Below the pieces are notes generated by a model, which saw only the letters and a list, made by a program, of their open reading frames with translations, did not search any database and was not told where the DNA came from. Shown piece after piece: positions 33,424-43,848 of a stretch of 64,000 nucleotides of DNA; positions within the stretch are counted from its first letter, which is position 1; each line of letters begins with the position of its first letter. The stretch lies in NCBI GenBank assembly GCA_019358945.1, contig JAHHIE010000028.1:1-64000 (forward strand), in the 5' to 3' direction. This stretch comes from Stenomitos rutilans HA7619-LM2 (GTDB lineage: Bacteria > Cyanobacteriota > Cyanobacteriia > Leptolyngbyales > Leptolyngbyaceae). A program made the translations under genes and the position numbers.

Positions 33424-33571
33424 AGTTGCTTACTAAACCTCTTTATGTTGATAAATCAACTGTTGACAAATCAACAATAACAAGGCCCTGCTATTAACCA
33501 ATCTGCCAAAGGATATAACTCCAAAGCCCTTCAGGAATAGGGTGCAATCATTCATTTGTGGTGCTTTCTTA

Positions 33572-33681
33572 GGACTTACGCATTTGCCCCCAAACTCCCA
33601 ATTTTTGGGGCTTTAATTGGCTCGGTTCCCCCAAGCATTGGGGGCTAGGAGGCGAAAGATTGGCCGCTTTTGCGTAAGTCC
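33572..33681. mobile_element. MITE-like element, TIR GGACTTACGCA (copy 2)
   Basis: 11-bp TIR; interior matches copy 1 in inverted orientation without its ~40-bp nested insert. Confidence 0.7.
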
Positions 33682-33754
33682 TCTTTCTAAATCAGTGAGG
33701 TATGACCATTAGAGCTCGATCGCGCATGCATCTCATCATGTTGCTTTGATCATT

Positions 33755-34804
33755 CTAACGATCGGTGGCATGACCAGGCTCAATCGTCTCACGAATACGA
33801 TAAATGGGTCTGCCTTGCGATTCGTGATAGGTGCGCATTAAAAGCTCTGCCAGCAACCCCACGCTAAAGAGCTGCACGCCAGCTAAGACTAAGACCACTG
33901 CCAAAATCAAAAGTGGACGGTTGCCGATGCTGACTCCGTAAGCCAGTTTCAGCACGGTAAGGTATGCGCCGATCACTGTACCAATGGCGATCGATCCTAC
34001 ACCAAAGAGTCCAAAGACATGCATCGGTTTGGTGAGAAACTTCCGCATAAACCAGACGGTGAGCAAATCCATAATGACTCGAAACGTCCGGTCTAAGCCA
34101 TATTTGCTCTTGCCAAAGCGACGGGCATGATGGCGCACTGGAATTTCGGTAATTCTAGCCCCTTCAATAAAAGCCAGGGCGGGTAGAAACCGATGCAGTT
34201 CGCCGTAGAGATTCATATCGGCAACGAGTTCTGATCGATAGGCTTTCAGTGAACAGCCGTAATCATTCAGCTTTACCCCTGTCACCCTGCTAATCAACCA
34301 GTTCGCAATCTTTGAGGGCAGTAGCCTTGTGAGCGCCGCATCTTGGCGGTCTTTGCGCCAACCACTCACCAGATCGTAGCCTTCTTCCAACTTGGCAAGC
34401 AGCATGGGAATATCGGCTGGATCGTTCTGCAAATCGCCATCGAGCGTCACGATGACCAGTCCTTTCGCACTGCTGAAGCCTGCCGCCATTGCCGCTGTTT
34501 GACCATAGTTACGACGTAAAATCACCGCACGTAAGTCGTTCCGTGCCTGTGCCATTTGCCTGAGCAAGGCATCTGAACCATCAGTTGAACCGTCATCGAT
34601 ACAAATAATCTCGTAGCGAAGCTGTTCTGCACTGAGGCTAGAGGCGATCGCGTCCACCAGATGAGGCAGGCTATCGTACTCGTTATGAATAGGTACAACG
34701 ACCGAGACTTCGGGAAGAGTGGCGTTGGAAGCCCGTATCAGACTGCCGTCAGGGTGCAATGAAATACTCATGGTCAATGGCAATAGTAAAGATAAGGCTG
34801 ACAA
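33755..34804 (-). CDS. Family 2 glycosyltransferase (dolichol-phosphate mannosyltransferase-like)
   Basis: VSVVVPIHNEYDSLPHLVDAI...LDGDLQNDPADI; two C-terminal TM segments. Confidence 0.93.
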   Translation of the reverse strand: MSALSLLLPLTMSISLHPDGSLIRASNATLPEVSVVVPIHNEYDSLPHLVDAIASSLSAEQLRYEIICIDDGSTDGSDALLRQMAQARNDLRAVILRRNYGQTAAMAAGFSSAKGLVIVTLDGDLQNDPADIPMLLAKLEEGYDLVSGWRKDRQDAALTRLLPSKIANWLISRVTGVKLNDYGCSLKAYRSELVADMNLYGELHRFLPALAFIEGARITEIPVRHHARRFGKSKYGLDRTFRVIMDLLTVWFMRKFLTKPMHVFGLFGVGSIAIGTVIGAYLTVLKLAYGVSIGNRPLLILAVVLVLAGVQLFSVGLLAELLMRTYHESQGRPIYRIRETIEPGHATDR

Positions 34805-34855
34805 CTAAAGAGACTGAAAGCACTGTATCAAAGATTGGTCACGAATCTGTTACAG

Positions 34856-35593
34856 TCAGGTGCAACTTGCTGGCTGATAGCAGGCGACAATCCGCCCAGC
34901 ACCCCGCCGTTGAGCAAAGTATGCTTGGCTAACACGATCGCCCGACTCCGACAGGCGATCGATGCCAATACCGTTCCGCCCCTGATCTTTGCCAGAACTG
35001 TGGATGTAGCAGCTTTCGCCCAGGTATAAGCCCACATGTGTTGCCTTAGCGGGTGGCCCGAAAAAGACCAAATCACCAGGCAGCAGTTCTGATGACGAAA
35101 TTGCCTGCGTAAAGCCTTCCTGCTGATACGCATCTCTAGGTAGCCAGATGCCTACGTCTGCGAACGCCGCTTGCACCAAACCAGAACAGTCGTAGTCTGG
35201 TGCCACCGTGCCACCCCAGAGGTACTGGTTGGGTCGCGCCATCGCTGCTTCTGCAAAGGCGATCGCACCCTGCACCCGCTTCCTGATTTCTGCCTCTGAA
35301 AGAGAAACAGGTTGATAAGGTGGATCGGCAATGTCGAGCTGTTCAAGATCGGCGATCGCCAGCCAGCCGGGATAATCGTCTTCACAGAGACAGACTGCGA
35401 TCGCCGCTGGTGTTGTTCCCTGCTCCGCCTCGGACAGTGGCACAACGCGTAAATAGCGTCCTGCCGCCGCCTGCGTGACCAATCCTTCTAATGCTGGAGA
35501 TTTGTAGAGGTTTAGATGCGTCCGACAGCTATACTGTGGGCGATCAGCATTGGGTAGCGACTGGTGGGCCTGGAGTTGAGCAAAAGAAATCAC
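34856..35593 (-). CDS. NlpC/P60 (C40) family peptidase
   Basis: YLWGGTVAPDYDCSGLVQAAF...LLPGDLVFFG...THVGLYLGESCYIHS. Confidence 0.92.
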   Translation of the reverse strand: MISFAQLQAHQSLPNADRPQYSCRTHLNLYKSPALEGLVTQAAAGRYLRVVPLSEAEQGTTPAAIAVCLCEDDYPGWLAIADLEQLDIADPPYQPVSLSEAEIRKRVQGAIAFAEAAMARPNQYLWGGTVAPDYDCSGLVQAAFADVGIWLPRDAYQQEGFTQAISSSELLPGDLVFFGPPAKATHVGLYLGESCYIHSSGKDQGRNGIGIDRLSESGDRVSQAYFAQRRGAGRIVACYQPASCT

Positions 35594-35805
35594 GGAAAAG
35601 TTGTTAGTTGTTGGTTGTTAATAAAAGGGCGAGAGTTTTGAATTTTGAGTTAAGAGAGCCGTCAGCCTTTAGCCCCACTCCCTACTCCCTACTCCCCTTT
35701 GCTACCTTCTACTTCTACCTTTTGTTCACAAATTAATCCAGAACTTTTCCCCTTCTACCATTTCCTCCGGATCAAGCAAGACGTTTTGGAATAGAGGAGT
35801 GGTAG

Positions 35806-35970
35806 ATGCACCCTGATATTGCCCTTGGCTTCTGGCTGGGGGCATTTACTTTTCAGGGCTACTACAGCAAAACGACTCACAAAAACGAATGCTTCTGGAT
35901 TGAAGTGTGCTACACCGTTCAGAATACAAGAGTTGAGCCGTTGCTGCGTGATGTGAGTGCTGAAATGTGA
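35806..35970 (+). CDS. Putative 54-aa protein overlapping the next gene by GTGA
   Basis: MHPDIALGFWLGAFTFQGYYSKTTHKNECFW...; GAGGAG Shine-Dalgarno; stop overlaps GTG start at 35967. Confidence 0.4.
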   Translation: MHPDIALGFWLGAFTFQGYYSKTTHKNECFWIEVCYTVQNTRVEPLLRDVSAEM

Positions 35971-36875
35971 ATCGTGGTTGGACGTATCGAGAGCAGGTAG
36001 ATCGATCAGCACAGGGTGTAACGGTGCTGGACTATTACACTCAGCGATATCGTCATTCTACTAGGTCTGAGTGGCAAGGTCGGATTCAAGCAGGACAAAT
36101 ATTGCTCGATGAAGCAGAAACAACGGCAGAGACGCGCCTGCTAGCAGGGCAATGGTTGACCTACCAACGGACTCCCTGGCAAGAACCGGAAGTGCCGCTA
36201 GCATTCGATGTGCTTTACGAGGATGCTGATGTGGTGGTTGTCGCTAAACCACCCGGTCTGCCAGTCCTACCCGGAGGAGGTTTCCTGGAACACACGTTGC
36301 TCTGGCAATTGCAGCAGTGCTATCCCCAAGACACACCGACTCCCATCCATCGCTTGGGACGAGGGACTTCTGGAGTCATGCTACTGGCACGATCGCCCAA
36401 TGCCCGTAAATACCTGAGCCAACAACTGCGCGAACGCCAGATGCAGAAAATCTATCGAGCGCTGGCAAAGGGCATCTCCATGCCCGATCGCTTCACCATT
36501 ACAGAGCCGATCGGCAAGCAGCCTCATCCCACCTTAGGGTATGTCTATGCCGCCCATTCTCAGGGAGCGTTCGCCCAAAGCAATTGTATAGTGCTGCGCC
36601 GTGATGCCACAGCTACCTTGCTCGAAGTGACCATTCTGACGGGCAAACCCCATCAAATTCGCATTCATCTCGCAGCGGTTGGTTATCCTCTCGTTGGCGA
36701 TCCACTGTATGCGATCGGCGGGATACCCGTCATCCGCTCCGCCTCTGAAACCGATAAACTGCCTGTACCAGGCGATTGCGGCTACCACCTGCACGCTTTA
36801 CAGTTAAGCTTTACCCATCCCAACGGGCAGTCAATGACGTTTACCTGTCAACCGCCGCCAATACTCGCTGTCTGA
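35967..36875 (+). CDS. RluA family pseudouridine synthase
   Basis: IHRLGRGTSGVMLLARS; HQIRIHLAAVGYPLVGDPLY. Confidence 0.93.
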   Translation: MNRGWTYREQVDRSAQGVTVLDYYTQRYRHSTRSEWQGRIQAGQILLDEAETTAETRLLAGQWLTYQRTPWQEPEVPLAFDVLYEDADVVVVAKPPGLPVLPGGGFLEHTLLWQLQQCYPQDTPTPIHRLGRGTSGVMLLARSPNARKYLSQQLRERQMQKIYRALAKGISMPDRFTITEPIGKQPHPTLGYVYAAHSQGAFAQSNCIVLRRDATATLLEVTILTGKPHQIRIHLAAVGYPLVGDPLYAIGGIPVIRSASETDKLPVPGDCGYHLHALQLSFTHPNGQSMTFTCQPPPILAV

Positions 36876-37530
36876 GGGCGTGGGGAGCGGGGACGCAGGG
36901 AAGGCAGGGAAACTCAAACCGTAGTAATCAGCGGTCAGCTTTTTAGCCTTCATCTCCCAGCGCCCAACTCTTGAACTCAAAACTTTTCTCCTTCTACCCT
37001 CTTTTGCCTTCCAATTGTTTAGAACCGCTGACAGGCTGGAACAATAAATTCAACATTTATGCAGAAAGCAAACGGCGATCGCATGAGTGTGTTGAATGCC
37101 CGAAAACCAGTTCTATCAAGATTTTGTGAGATCTTGTCAGTGAATACTCTGATCGCGCCACAAGCTGCAAAAATTCTGTAGCCTTGAGTATGGGCTAATC
37201 CTGTACAAATCGTCGTTTTGTCGTCGGCTGCATGACTACGGTCAGTCTTGCCTGGTAGAGCCAGGTTACACGTGATCGAATGTGATGCATCCAATGCCTA
37301 TCCAATACCTTTCTATTCAAGGCGCTATGAGGGAGAGATGCGACTGTACGTTTTAAACTGAAACCGTTCAAACCTCTCATCGGTGATGCCATCTATGACG
37401 TTTGAAGCTGGCTATGGTTACGTTCACTGTTTTACATCTCATGCTCTCTAGCGTTCGATCGCACGTGTGTTTGAGTGCCCTGAGTTTTGCCCTTACCAAC
37501 TTTGTCCTGTTACCGAAACCTGTGGATCGA

Positions 37531-39807
37531 ATGACACTAGAAACTCTGGAACTGATTGAACTTGACGGTCGTAAATTTGCCCCGGCTGACCAATTCCCCA
37601 TCTCTGAATGGCCTTGTGTGTTGAGCGAACGCCCTCACACCACGTTGACACTGAAGGATGACGACTTATTCCTGCTGACCGATACACTCGGCAATATTGG
37701 CGGCTGCATGGAGAACGATCGCAGCTCTAGCATGGGGCTGTTTTGCCGCGATACCCGCTTTCTTAGCCGCCTGGAACTGCAAATTGAGGGACGATCGCCC
37801 ATTCTTTTGAGCAGCACGGCAGACAAGGGATTTTTCCTATCAGTGTTATGCACAAACCCGCAGATTGATGAGCGTATCCGCGCTGAATCGATCGGCATCA
37901 AGCGTGAACTGGTTCTGAACGGTGGGCTATTTGAGGAAATCGAAATCTCTAACTACACGACCAATACCGTCAGCTTTGAAATGAGCCTGAGCTTTGATGC
38001 CGATTTCAAAGATCTCTTCGACATTCGAGGCTACGCACGCGAACATCACGGCAAACGACTGCATCTGGTGCCATCTGAACCAACGCCTGCTGACCAGAGC
38101 GAAGCGTTTGCGATCGACGACTCCGCTAAGCCAGTTGCAAAGTCGATGGAAATGACGCTTGCTTATAAAGGTCTAGACAATGCGCTGATGGAGTCACGCC
38201 TCTACTTCGTCCATCAGCAGCCCGATGTGCTGAAAGGCTTTACGGCTGTCTGGCAGTTGACTATCGACTCTCACGAAACGTTGAAGATCGGTTATCGCTT
38301 GCAAATGTTTAATAACAGTCATGCGATTTCTGTCGTTAGCGCTCCTGTGACGCTCTCTCAGGCGAAAGCAGCAGAACTGATGGAAGAGCAAACCTGGCGA
38401 CAACAGGTCACGCGGATTCGATCAGATAAAAACACCTTTAACCAGATCATCGAACGAGCCGAGCAAGATATCTACCTGCTACGGCAATCGTTTGGTAAGG
38501 GCAAAGCGCTGTCTGCCGGAGTGCCCTGGTTCTCTACCTTGTTTGGACGCGATTCCATTATTGCGTCCTCTCAAATCTTGATGCTCGACCCGCAAATTGC
38601 CCGCGAAACTCTCACCATCCTGGCGCAATACCAGGGTAAAAACGACGATGAATGGCGCGACGAGCAACCGGGCAAAATCCTGCACGAAATTCGGTTTGGC
38701 GAAATGGCGCGCTGCCAGGAAATTCCTCATACACCCTACTACGGTACAGTTGATGCGACTCCGCTTTGGCTAATGCTTTATGCCGAGTATTTTGCCTGGA
38801 CGGCTGATCGCGAAACGTTGGATGCTCTGTGGTCAAACGCTTTGGCAGCGATGGACTGGCTCGATCGCAACTGCCGCGAAACAGGCTACCTCAGCTATCT
38901 CCGCACCTCCCGTCGAGGGTTGGCAAATCAAGGTTGGAAAGACTCTGGCGATTGCATTATCAACCGTCGCGGACAACTGGCAGAAGGCGCGATCGCCCTT
39001 TGCGAAGTGCAGGCATACGTCTACGCCGCGAAAATTCGGCTGGCGCAAATCGCCCGCATGAAGAAGCGGATTGATCTCGCCGATCGCTGGGAAGACGAAG
39101 CCAGAGACCTCAAAGTTCGCTTTAACCGCGACTTCTGGATGGAAGATCAGGACTTTTGCGCACTGGCGCTGGACGGCGATGGTAAACCTGTAGACAGCAT
39201 CACCTCCAATCCTGGGCACTGCCTCAACCTGGGCATCTTTACCCCCGAAAAAGCCTATAGCGTCGCCGAACGTTTGCGTGCGCCCGATATGTTTAATGGC
39301 TGGGGCATTCGCACACTCAGCAGCTTATCGCCTGCCTATAACCCAATGGGCTATCACATTGGTTCTGTGTGGCCTCACGACAATGCGATGACGGCGATCG
39401 GGCTGCGATCGCTGGGTCTAATCGATCAGGCCCTCGAAGTGTCCAAAGGCATTTTGGACATGACCAAACGCCAACCGTACCAGCGCCCGCCTGAACTGTT
39501 CTGTGGCTATGAGCGCATAGAAGACAACGATCCGGTGCAGTATCCCGTCGCCTGCTCACCCCAAGCGTGGGCAACGGGCAGCGTCTTTCAGCTCTTGCAG
39601 ATGATGGTCAACCTCGTCCCTGATGCTCCTGGTAACCACCTCCGCATCATTGACCCTGCTCTGCCAGAATCGATTAACTACCTCTCGCTTCAAAACCTTC
39701 GCGTCGGCCCAACGCTGCTAGATCTGGAGTTTGAGCGATCGGGTTCTAGCACAGCCTGCCGTGTCTCCAAAAAACGCGGCAACTTGCGCGTCGTCATCGA
39801 AGCCTAA
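37531..39807 (+). CDS. Glycogen debranching N-terminal domain/amylo-alpha-1,6-glucosidase-like protein
   Basis: SAGVPWFSTLFGRDSIIASSQILML; GYHIGSVWPHDNAM. Confidence 0.9.
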   Translation: MTLETLELIELDGRKFAPADQFPISEWPCVLSERPHTTLTLKDDDLFLLTDTLGNIGGCMENDRSSSMGLFCRDTRFLSRLELQIEGRSPILLSSTADKGFFLSVLCTNPQIDERIRAESIGIKRELVLNGGLFEEIEISNYTTNTVSFEMSLSFDADFKDLFDIRGYAREHHGKRLHLVPSEPTPADQSEAFAIDDSAKPVAKSMEMTLAYKGLDNALMESRLYFVHQQPDVLKGFTAVWQLTIDSHETLKIGYRLQMFNNSHAISVVSAPVTLSQAKAAELMEEQTWRQQVTRIRSDKNTFNQIIERAEQDIYLLRQSFGKGKALSAGVPWFSTLFGRDSIIASSQILMLDPQIARETLTILAQYQGKNDDEWRDEQPGKILHEIRFGEMARCQEIPHTPYYGTVDATPLWLMLYAEYFAWTADRETLDALWSNALAAMDWLDRNCRETGYLSYLRTSRRGLANQGWKDSGDCIINRRGQLAEGAIALCEVQAYVYAAKIRLAQIARMKKRIDLADRWEDEARDLKVRFNRDFWMEDQDFCALALDGDGKPVDSITSNPGHCLNLGIFTPEKAYSVAERLRAPDMFNGWGIRTLSSLSPAYNPMGYHIGSVWPHDNAMTAIGLRSLGLIDQALEVSKGILDMTKRQPYQRPPELFCGYERIEDNDPVQYPVACSPQAWATGSVFQLLQMMVNLVPDAPGNHLRIIDPALPESINYLSLQNLRVGPTLLDLEFERSGSSTACRVSKKRGNLRVVIEA

Positions 39808-40049
39808 CCATCTTCAACCAGGCAACCACAAGCTTGGTGGTAGGGCAGTTTTTCTACCACCAAGCTAAGCCATGAGCCTTTACAGACTCCATCCAGCAGC
39901 CAGAACGATCCCTCTCTTTTGCCTTCTGCCTCTTGCCTTTTTCTAACTACCCAGCCTCATAGATTTACTCCAAGCGAACGCTTAACGTCTCGCAATCTAA
40001 AAAATAATCTTCTTAATCAGAAAAGTACTAGACAAGTCGCGATTTTGAT

Positions 40050-40063
40050 GGTACAAGTGTTCT
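40050..40063 (+). promoter_or_regulatory. LexA (SOS) box GGTACAAGTGTTCT
   Basis: Exact match to cyanobacterial consensus RGTACNNNDGTWCB, about 30 bp upstream of lexA. Confidence 0.8.
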
Positions 40064-40090
40064 AAATACTGCGATCGCTTAGTAATGATT

Positions 40091-40705
40091 ATGGAAACCC
40101 TTACCGAAGCCCAACAGGAACTCTACGACTGGCTAGTGGGCTACATTCGTGAGTATCAGCATTCACCTTCCATTCGGCAAATGATGAAGGCGATGGGCTT
40201 GAAGTCTCCGGCACCCGTTCAAAGCCGCCTGGAGCACTTGAAGACAAAGGGTTATATCGATTGGAATGAGGGTAAAGCTCGGACGATTCGCCTAACTCAG
40301 GCATCTTCTCCAGGTGTCCCCATTCGCGGCGCGATCGCGGCGGGTGGCTTGGTAGAAACCTTCCAGGATACCGAGGTCGAGCATTTAGATTTTTCTAATC
40401 TGCTCCTGAATCCTCGCTTTTTTGCGCTGCGTGTGCGAGGACACAGCATGATCGACGCGCTCATTGACGATGGTGATGTGGTCATCTTGCAACCTGTTGC
40501 CGACCCCAAAGCGTTGAAAAATGGCACGATCGTTGCGGCCAGAGTAGAAGGCCAAACAACGCTGAAGTACTTCCATCGCAAAGGTGGTAAGGTCGTTCTG
40601 CAACCCGGTAATCCCGATGCTGATACCTATCCGCCGATCGAAGTCCCCGCAAGAGACCTTGATGTTCAGGGTAGCCTGGTCGGTGTTTGGCGGGAGCGAC
40701 TGTAA
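40091..40705 (+). CDS. lexA: LexA repressor
   Basis: LTEAQQELYDWLVGYIREYQHSPSIRQMMKAMGL; cleavage-site AG (IAAGGLVE), Ser (GHSMID) and Lys (TTLKYF) retained. Confidence 0.96.
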   Translation: METLTEAQQELYDWLVGYIREYQHSPSIRQMMKAMGLKSPAPVQSRLEHLKTKGYIDWNEGKARTIRLTQASSPGVPIRGAIAAGGLVETFQDTEVEHLDFSNLLLNPRFFALRVRGHSMIDALIDDGDVVILQPVADPKALKNGTIVAARVEGQTTLKYFHRKGGKVVLQPGNPDADTYPPIEVPARDLDVQGSLVGVWRERL

Positions 40706-41048
40706 ATCATAGTTTAAGAAAGATTCTGTATGGACTTGTTAGTTAACCTGAGTTCGGGTTAAGCCAGAAGCAGCAGATTGTGGTCGATGGCGATGACAGG
40801 CTTCTTCGGCTGATGGCAATGGCAATCACTTGCCCAGAACGTTCACAAAGCAGTTAACTGGCACGTGATGGCGTCGATGGAACACTGGTAGCTGACCAGT
40901 CTTGGACAGCCGCTCATGCCGTTTGATTGCCAGGTTAATAGTTCTGGGACTGTGGTAGCAGATTTTCCATGTAAAATGTGCTGTCAGAGCTTGGCAGTGC
41001 GAAGTGCTGGTGACGGTCTGCGGGGAGTGGTTCAATCACCCTCCAGGG

Positions 41049-41687
41049 CTACAGATTGAGAGATTGAACGTTCAGATCCTTCAACGTGATCGTGAAGTGA
41101 CGTTGTTCATCTGTCATGACAAAAGAGACGATCGCCTCACACACCACAGCAACCGTTAGCATCACTAAATTACGTGCTAATGGGTAATCACAGACATCAT
41201 CATTGACATCAGACGGAACGCGATAAACATCATTCCAGATTACTTCGGCATAATCTGCAGAAAGCCCAGCATGAAGGCAACGAATGCCAGTGCGATCGGC
41301 GTAATCTTTCACGACTTGGCGAGACGTACTGTTGTCAAAAACGTCAACAATTAATCCACTCTCGCTGAGTAGCTGAGCAGCATTTGTTGCAGTCAGCTCC
41401 TTTACTTCTGTCTCTACCGTTGTCCCTATCGCTCGATACAAGTTATTCGCCAAAATCCTGGCTTTGAATGCACCCACATCTGAACGATAGTAGGGTTGAG
41501 TTGAAAGGTTGCGTTCCTCAATGCGATCGCGATCGATGACTTTGAGTTTGCCAAAGCCAGCACGAACTAAATTCTCAGCCAGATTCGCGCCCAGTGCTCC
41601 TGCGCCACAAATGGTCACAGGAAACTCTTTCAGCTTTGCCATCACCGTGTCTGTTCGATAAAGCTGCTCATGAAAAAAGATAGTCAT
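41049..41687 (-). CDS. ThiF/E1-like adenylyltransferase
   Basis: VTICGAGALGANLAENLVRAGFGKLKVIDRDRIEERNLSTQPYYRSDVGAFKA. Confidence 0.9.
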   Translation of the reverse strand: MTIFFHEQLYRTDTVMAKLKEFPVTICGAGALGANLAENLVRAGFGKLKVIDRDRIEERNLSTQPYYRSDVGAFKARILANNLYRAIGTTVETEVKELTATNAAQLLSESGLIVDVFDNSTSRQVVKDYADRTGIRCLHAGLSADYAEVIWNDVYRVPSDVNDDVCDYPLARNLVMLTVAVVCEAIVSFVMTDEQRHFTITLKDLNVQSLNL

Positions 41688-41794
41688 AGTGCTGAGTACA
41701 TGAATAGTGCTGAGTGCTGAGATTTGAGTGCTGAGAGGAGATGTTGCCAGTTATAGCCTTTGATCAGGCCTTGTTTTTACTCAGCACCCAGCAC

Positions 41795-42637
41795 TCAGTA
41801 CTCCCTTTCCTCCATCACACCGACTAACGATTGCAGGTCAAAGTCGCGATCGCGCCCACTGAGACAAATACCAGAACTCACCACAGTCAGGTCATCTTTG
41901 GCGATCGCACTCGTGTGATGAATGCCATCCGATGTTGTCCAATCTACCGTCCAGTAATCCCCCCGAACCTGGAACTGATGCAGTTCGCCACCGCCCAGCT
42001 TGAGCGCTTGACGTAATTGCTTTTCATCGCGGTGAGGTTGGGCAAATCCTTCTATCTGCTGAGTTGCTAATTCGTAGAGAGTTCGCATTTCTGGAGTCAT
42101 CCCCTTAAATTGCAAGTTTTCAACGGAAATCAATTGCTTGAGATTGAATTGCAGAGTTTCGGCGGTCGTAGGGTCAGCACGGCGATCGACTTCCGCAAAC
42201 CAGCAGGAGTTGCCATTCCAGCGAGCGAGGATTTGCTCAAAGGCAACGCCTTCTGTCACTAGATGCACAGGCAGAGGTTTCACGACCTTAAACCGCTGCC
42301 GCATATCCGCTTCATTGACTGGATAGGCTAGCCAAGTTTGACGCTGTAAGCGGTAGGCCAAACGCAACCGAATGGTCGAAAACTGTTGCAAGTAAGTAGA
42401 AATCTGAGGTAACTCTGCCTCTTCAACCAGTGTTGCAGTTTGTTCATTCACAGGCTGAAAAATGCCCCACCCTTCAAACACTTGAGGTTGAGGAGTGAAG
42501 GTATAGACCATCCCTGCTACCCGTGTGTGAACTCGTCCACCTCTGACACAAGGTGCAAGAAATTGGGTCGATCGCAGTTGCGCTTCAGCACTGGCAATCT
42601 GATTCAATAGCTTGTGGATATCAGTCATACTAAGCAC
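41795..42637 (-). CDS. Uncharacterised 280-aa protein adjacent to ThiF and NADAR
   Basis: Full-length ORF in operon; no domain recognised. Confidence 0.8.
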   Translation of the reverse strand: MLSMTDIHKLLNQIASAEAQLRSTQFLAPCVRGGRVHTRVAGMVYTFTPQPQVFEGWGIFQPVNEQTATLVEEAELPQISTYLQQFSTIRLRLAYRLQRQTWLAYPVNEADMRQRFKVVKPLPVHLVTEGVAFEQILARWNGNSCWFAEVDRRADPTTAETLQFNLKQLISVENLQFKGMTPEMRTLYELATQQIEGFAQPHRDEKQLRQALKLGGGELHQFQVRGDYWTVDWTTSDGIHHTSAIAKDDLTVVSSGICLSGRDRDFDLQSLVGVMEEREY

Positions 42638-42647
42638 CTCCCCTCAC

Positions 42648-43100
42648 TCACATTGAGCAATTCTTGTTGCGTAAAGCCTCACGCACTTCCATCAAGATTT
42701 GCCCCAGTTTGTTCTTGCCACTTCCGTCTTTGCCACAGCCCCAGTAATAGTCGATCGGAGAGTTTTCCACCAGCATTTCACTTCCAGTTGAAAGCAAAAT
42801 TTCTCGGATATTCGCATGCGTGGTGAACTTTTGCATCACCGCTTTTTGCATCACCTCATCCTTCACCTGTTCCCAATCAGGACGGAGCGGAAGCGCGCGA
42901 TTCCTGCCCATATTAGCGGCATCTTTGGGCGTTCTCATCTGTTGTACTTTCTCTAAATGAGGCGTACCCACAAACTTCTGTGCCTGAAAATAATGTTCAC
43001 TCGTTGCCCAATACAATTCATCTAACACAAAGCCATGCGCTGAGAAATTGGAGAAAAAACCGTAAGGCTCTTCGCGCTCTATATAAAAGTAAATGGTCAT
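42648..43100 (-). CDS. NADAR domain protein (YbiA-like)
   Basis: REEPYGFFSNFSAHGFVLDELYWATSEHYFQAQKF...LLSTGSEMLVENSPIDYYWGCGKDGSGKNKLGQILMEVRE. Confidence 0.95.
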   Translation of the reverse strand: MTIYFYIEREEPYGFFSNFSAHGFVLDELYWATSEHYFQAQKFVGTPHLEKVQQMRTPKDAANMGRNRALPLRPDWEQVKDEVMQKAVMQKFTTHANIREILLSTGSEMLVENSPIDYYWGCGKDGSGKNKLGQILMEVREALRNKNCSM

Positions 43101-43155
43101 GGTTTCTCTCTTACAAAAAAAGGATGGTTTAGGAGAAAAGCTTGATGTAATTAAA

Positions 43156-43827
43156 TTAATGTGATGGTGGATATAGGGTTCTTCCTAATGTTTTCCAAGT
43201 CGGTGACTGATCAGGCTTCTCTTCGTAGATAATTTCTCTAGAGCCATCTCCAAACCCATAGGTACTATGAGTAAAATGAATCTCAAAGCGATCGCTGTAT
43301 TTAACTAGGCGTGTACTTCCAAAGGACAAGCCTTTATAATCTTCAGGTAAAGAGATTGCCTCAGTACAGATTGGTATCTGAGCGTTTAACGGACGTTTTT
43401 CTGAATGCTGAATCCTTTTGTTTAAGCACTTCATTACCCCTTTTAGTTTTTCTTCTTTTATTAATCCGACAATGTATTCTCTTTGTTTAAAGTACGCTCT
43501 AAAATTATCATCAAAACTGCTAATAGAAGCATTATGAGCATAACCGATTGCCAGAATGACAAGCCCTAGCGCAACAATAAAAATTTTGGCAAGCCGCTGC
43601 TTATTTCGTCTAATGGTTAATAGCAGTATGACAAGCAATAGATTTAATAGAGCTACTGGCAGAGCTAAAAACCATATAAAAATTTCTCCCGCCCCAAAAA
43701 CAGGAACATATAACTTCCAAAATGGAAAAATTAAATTTGTTGTATAAAGGCTTAGGAAAACGCCAATACAAACAATCTCCCATCTAATAAAGCTCTTTGG
43801 CTGAACGGTTTGCTTAGTGTTAGCCAT
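43156..43827 (-). CDS. Membrane protein, N-terminal TM cluster
   Basis: Three to four TM segments then a soluble domain; between NADAR and kptA. Confidence 0.75.
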   Translation of the reverse strand: MANTKQTVQPKSFIRWEIVCIGVFLSLYTTNLIFPFWKLYVPVFGAGEIFIWFLALPVALLNLLLVILLLTIRRNKQRLAKIFIVALGLVILAIGYAHNASISSFDDNFRAYFKQREYIVGLIKEEKLKGVMKCLNKRIQHSEKRPLNAQIPICTEAISLPEDYKGLSFGSTRLVKYSDRFEIHFTHSTYGFGDGSREIIYEEKPDQSPTWKTLGRTLYPPSH

Positions 43828-43848
43828 AAGTTCAGTTTCCTCATGAAG

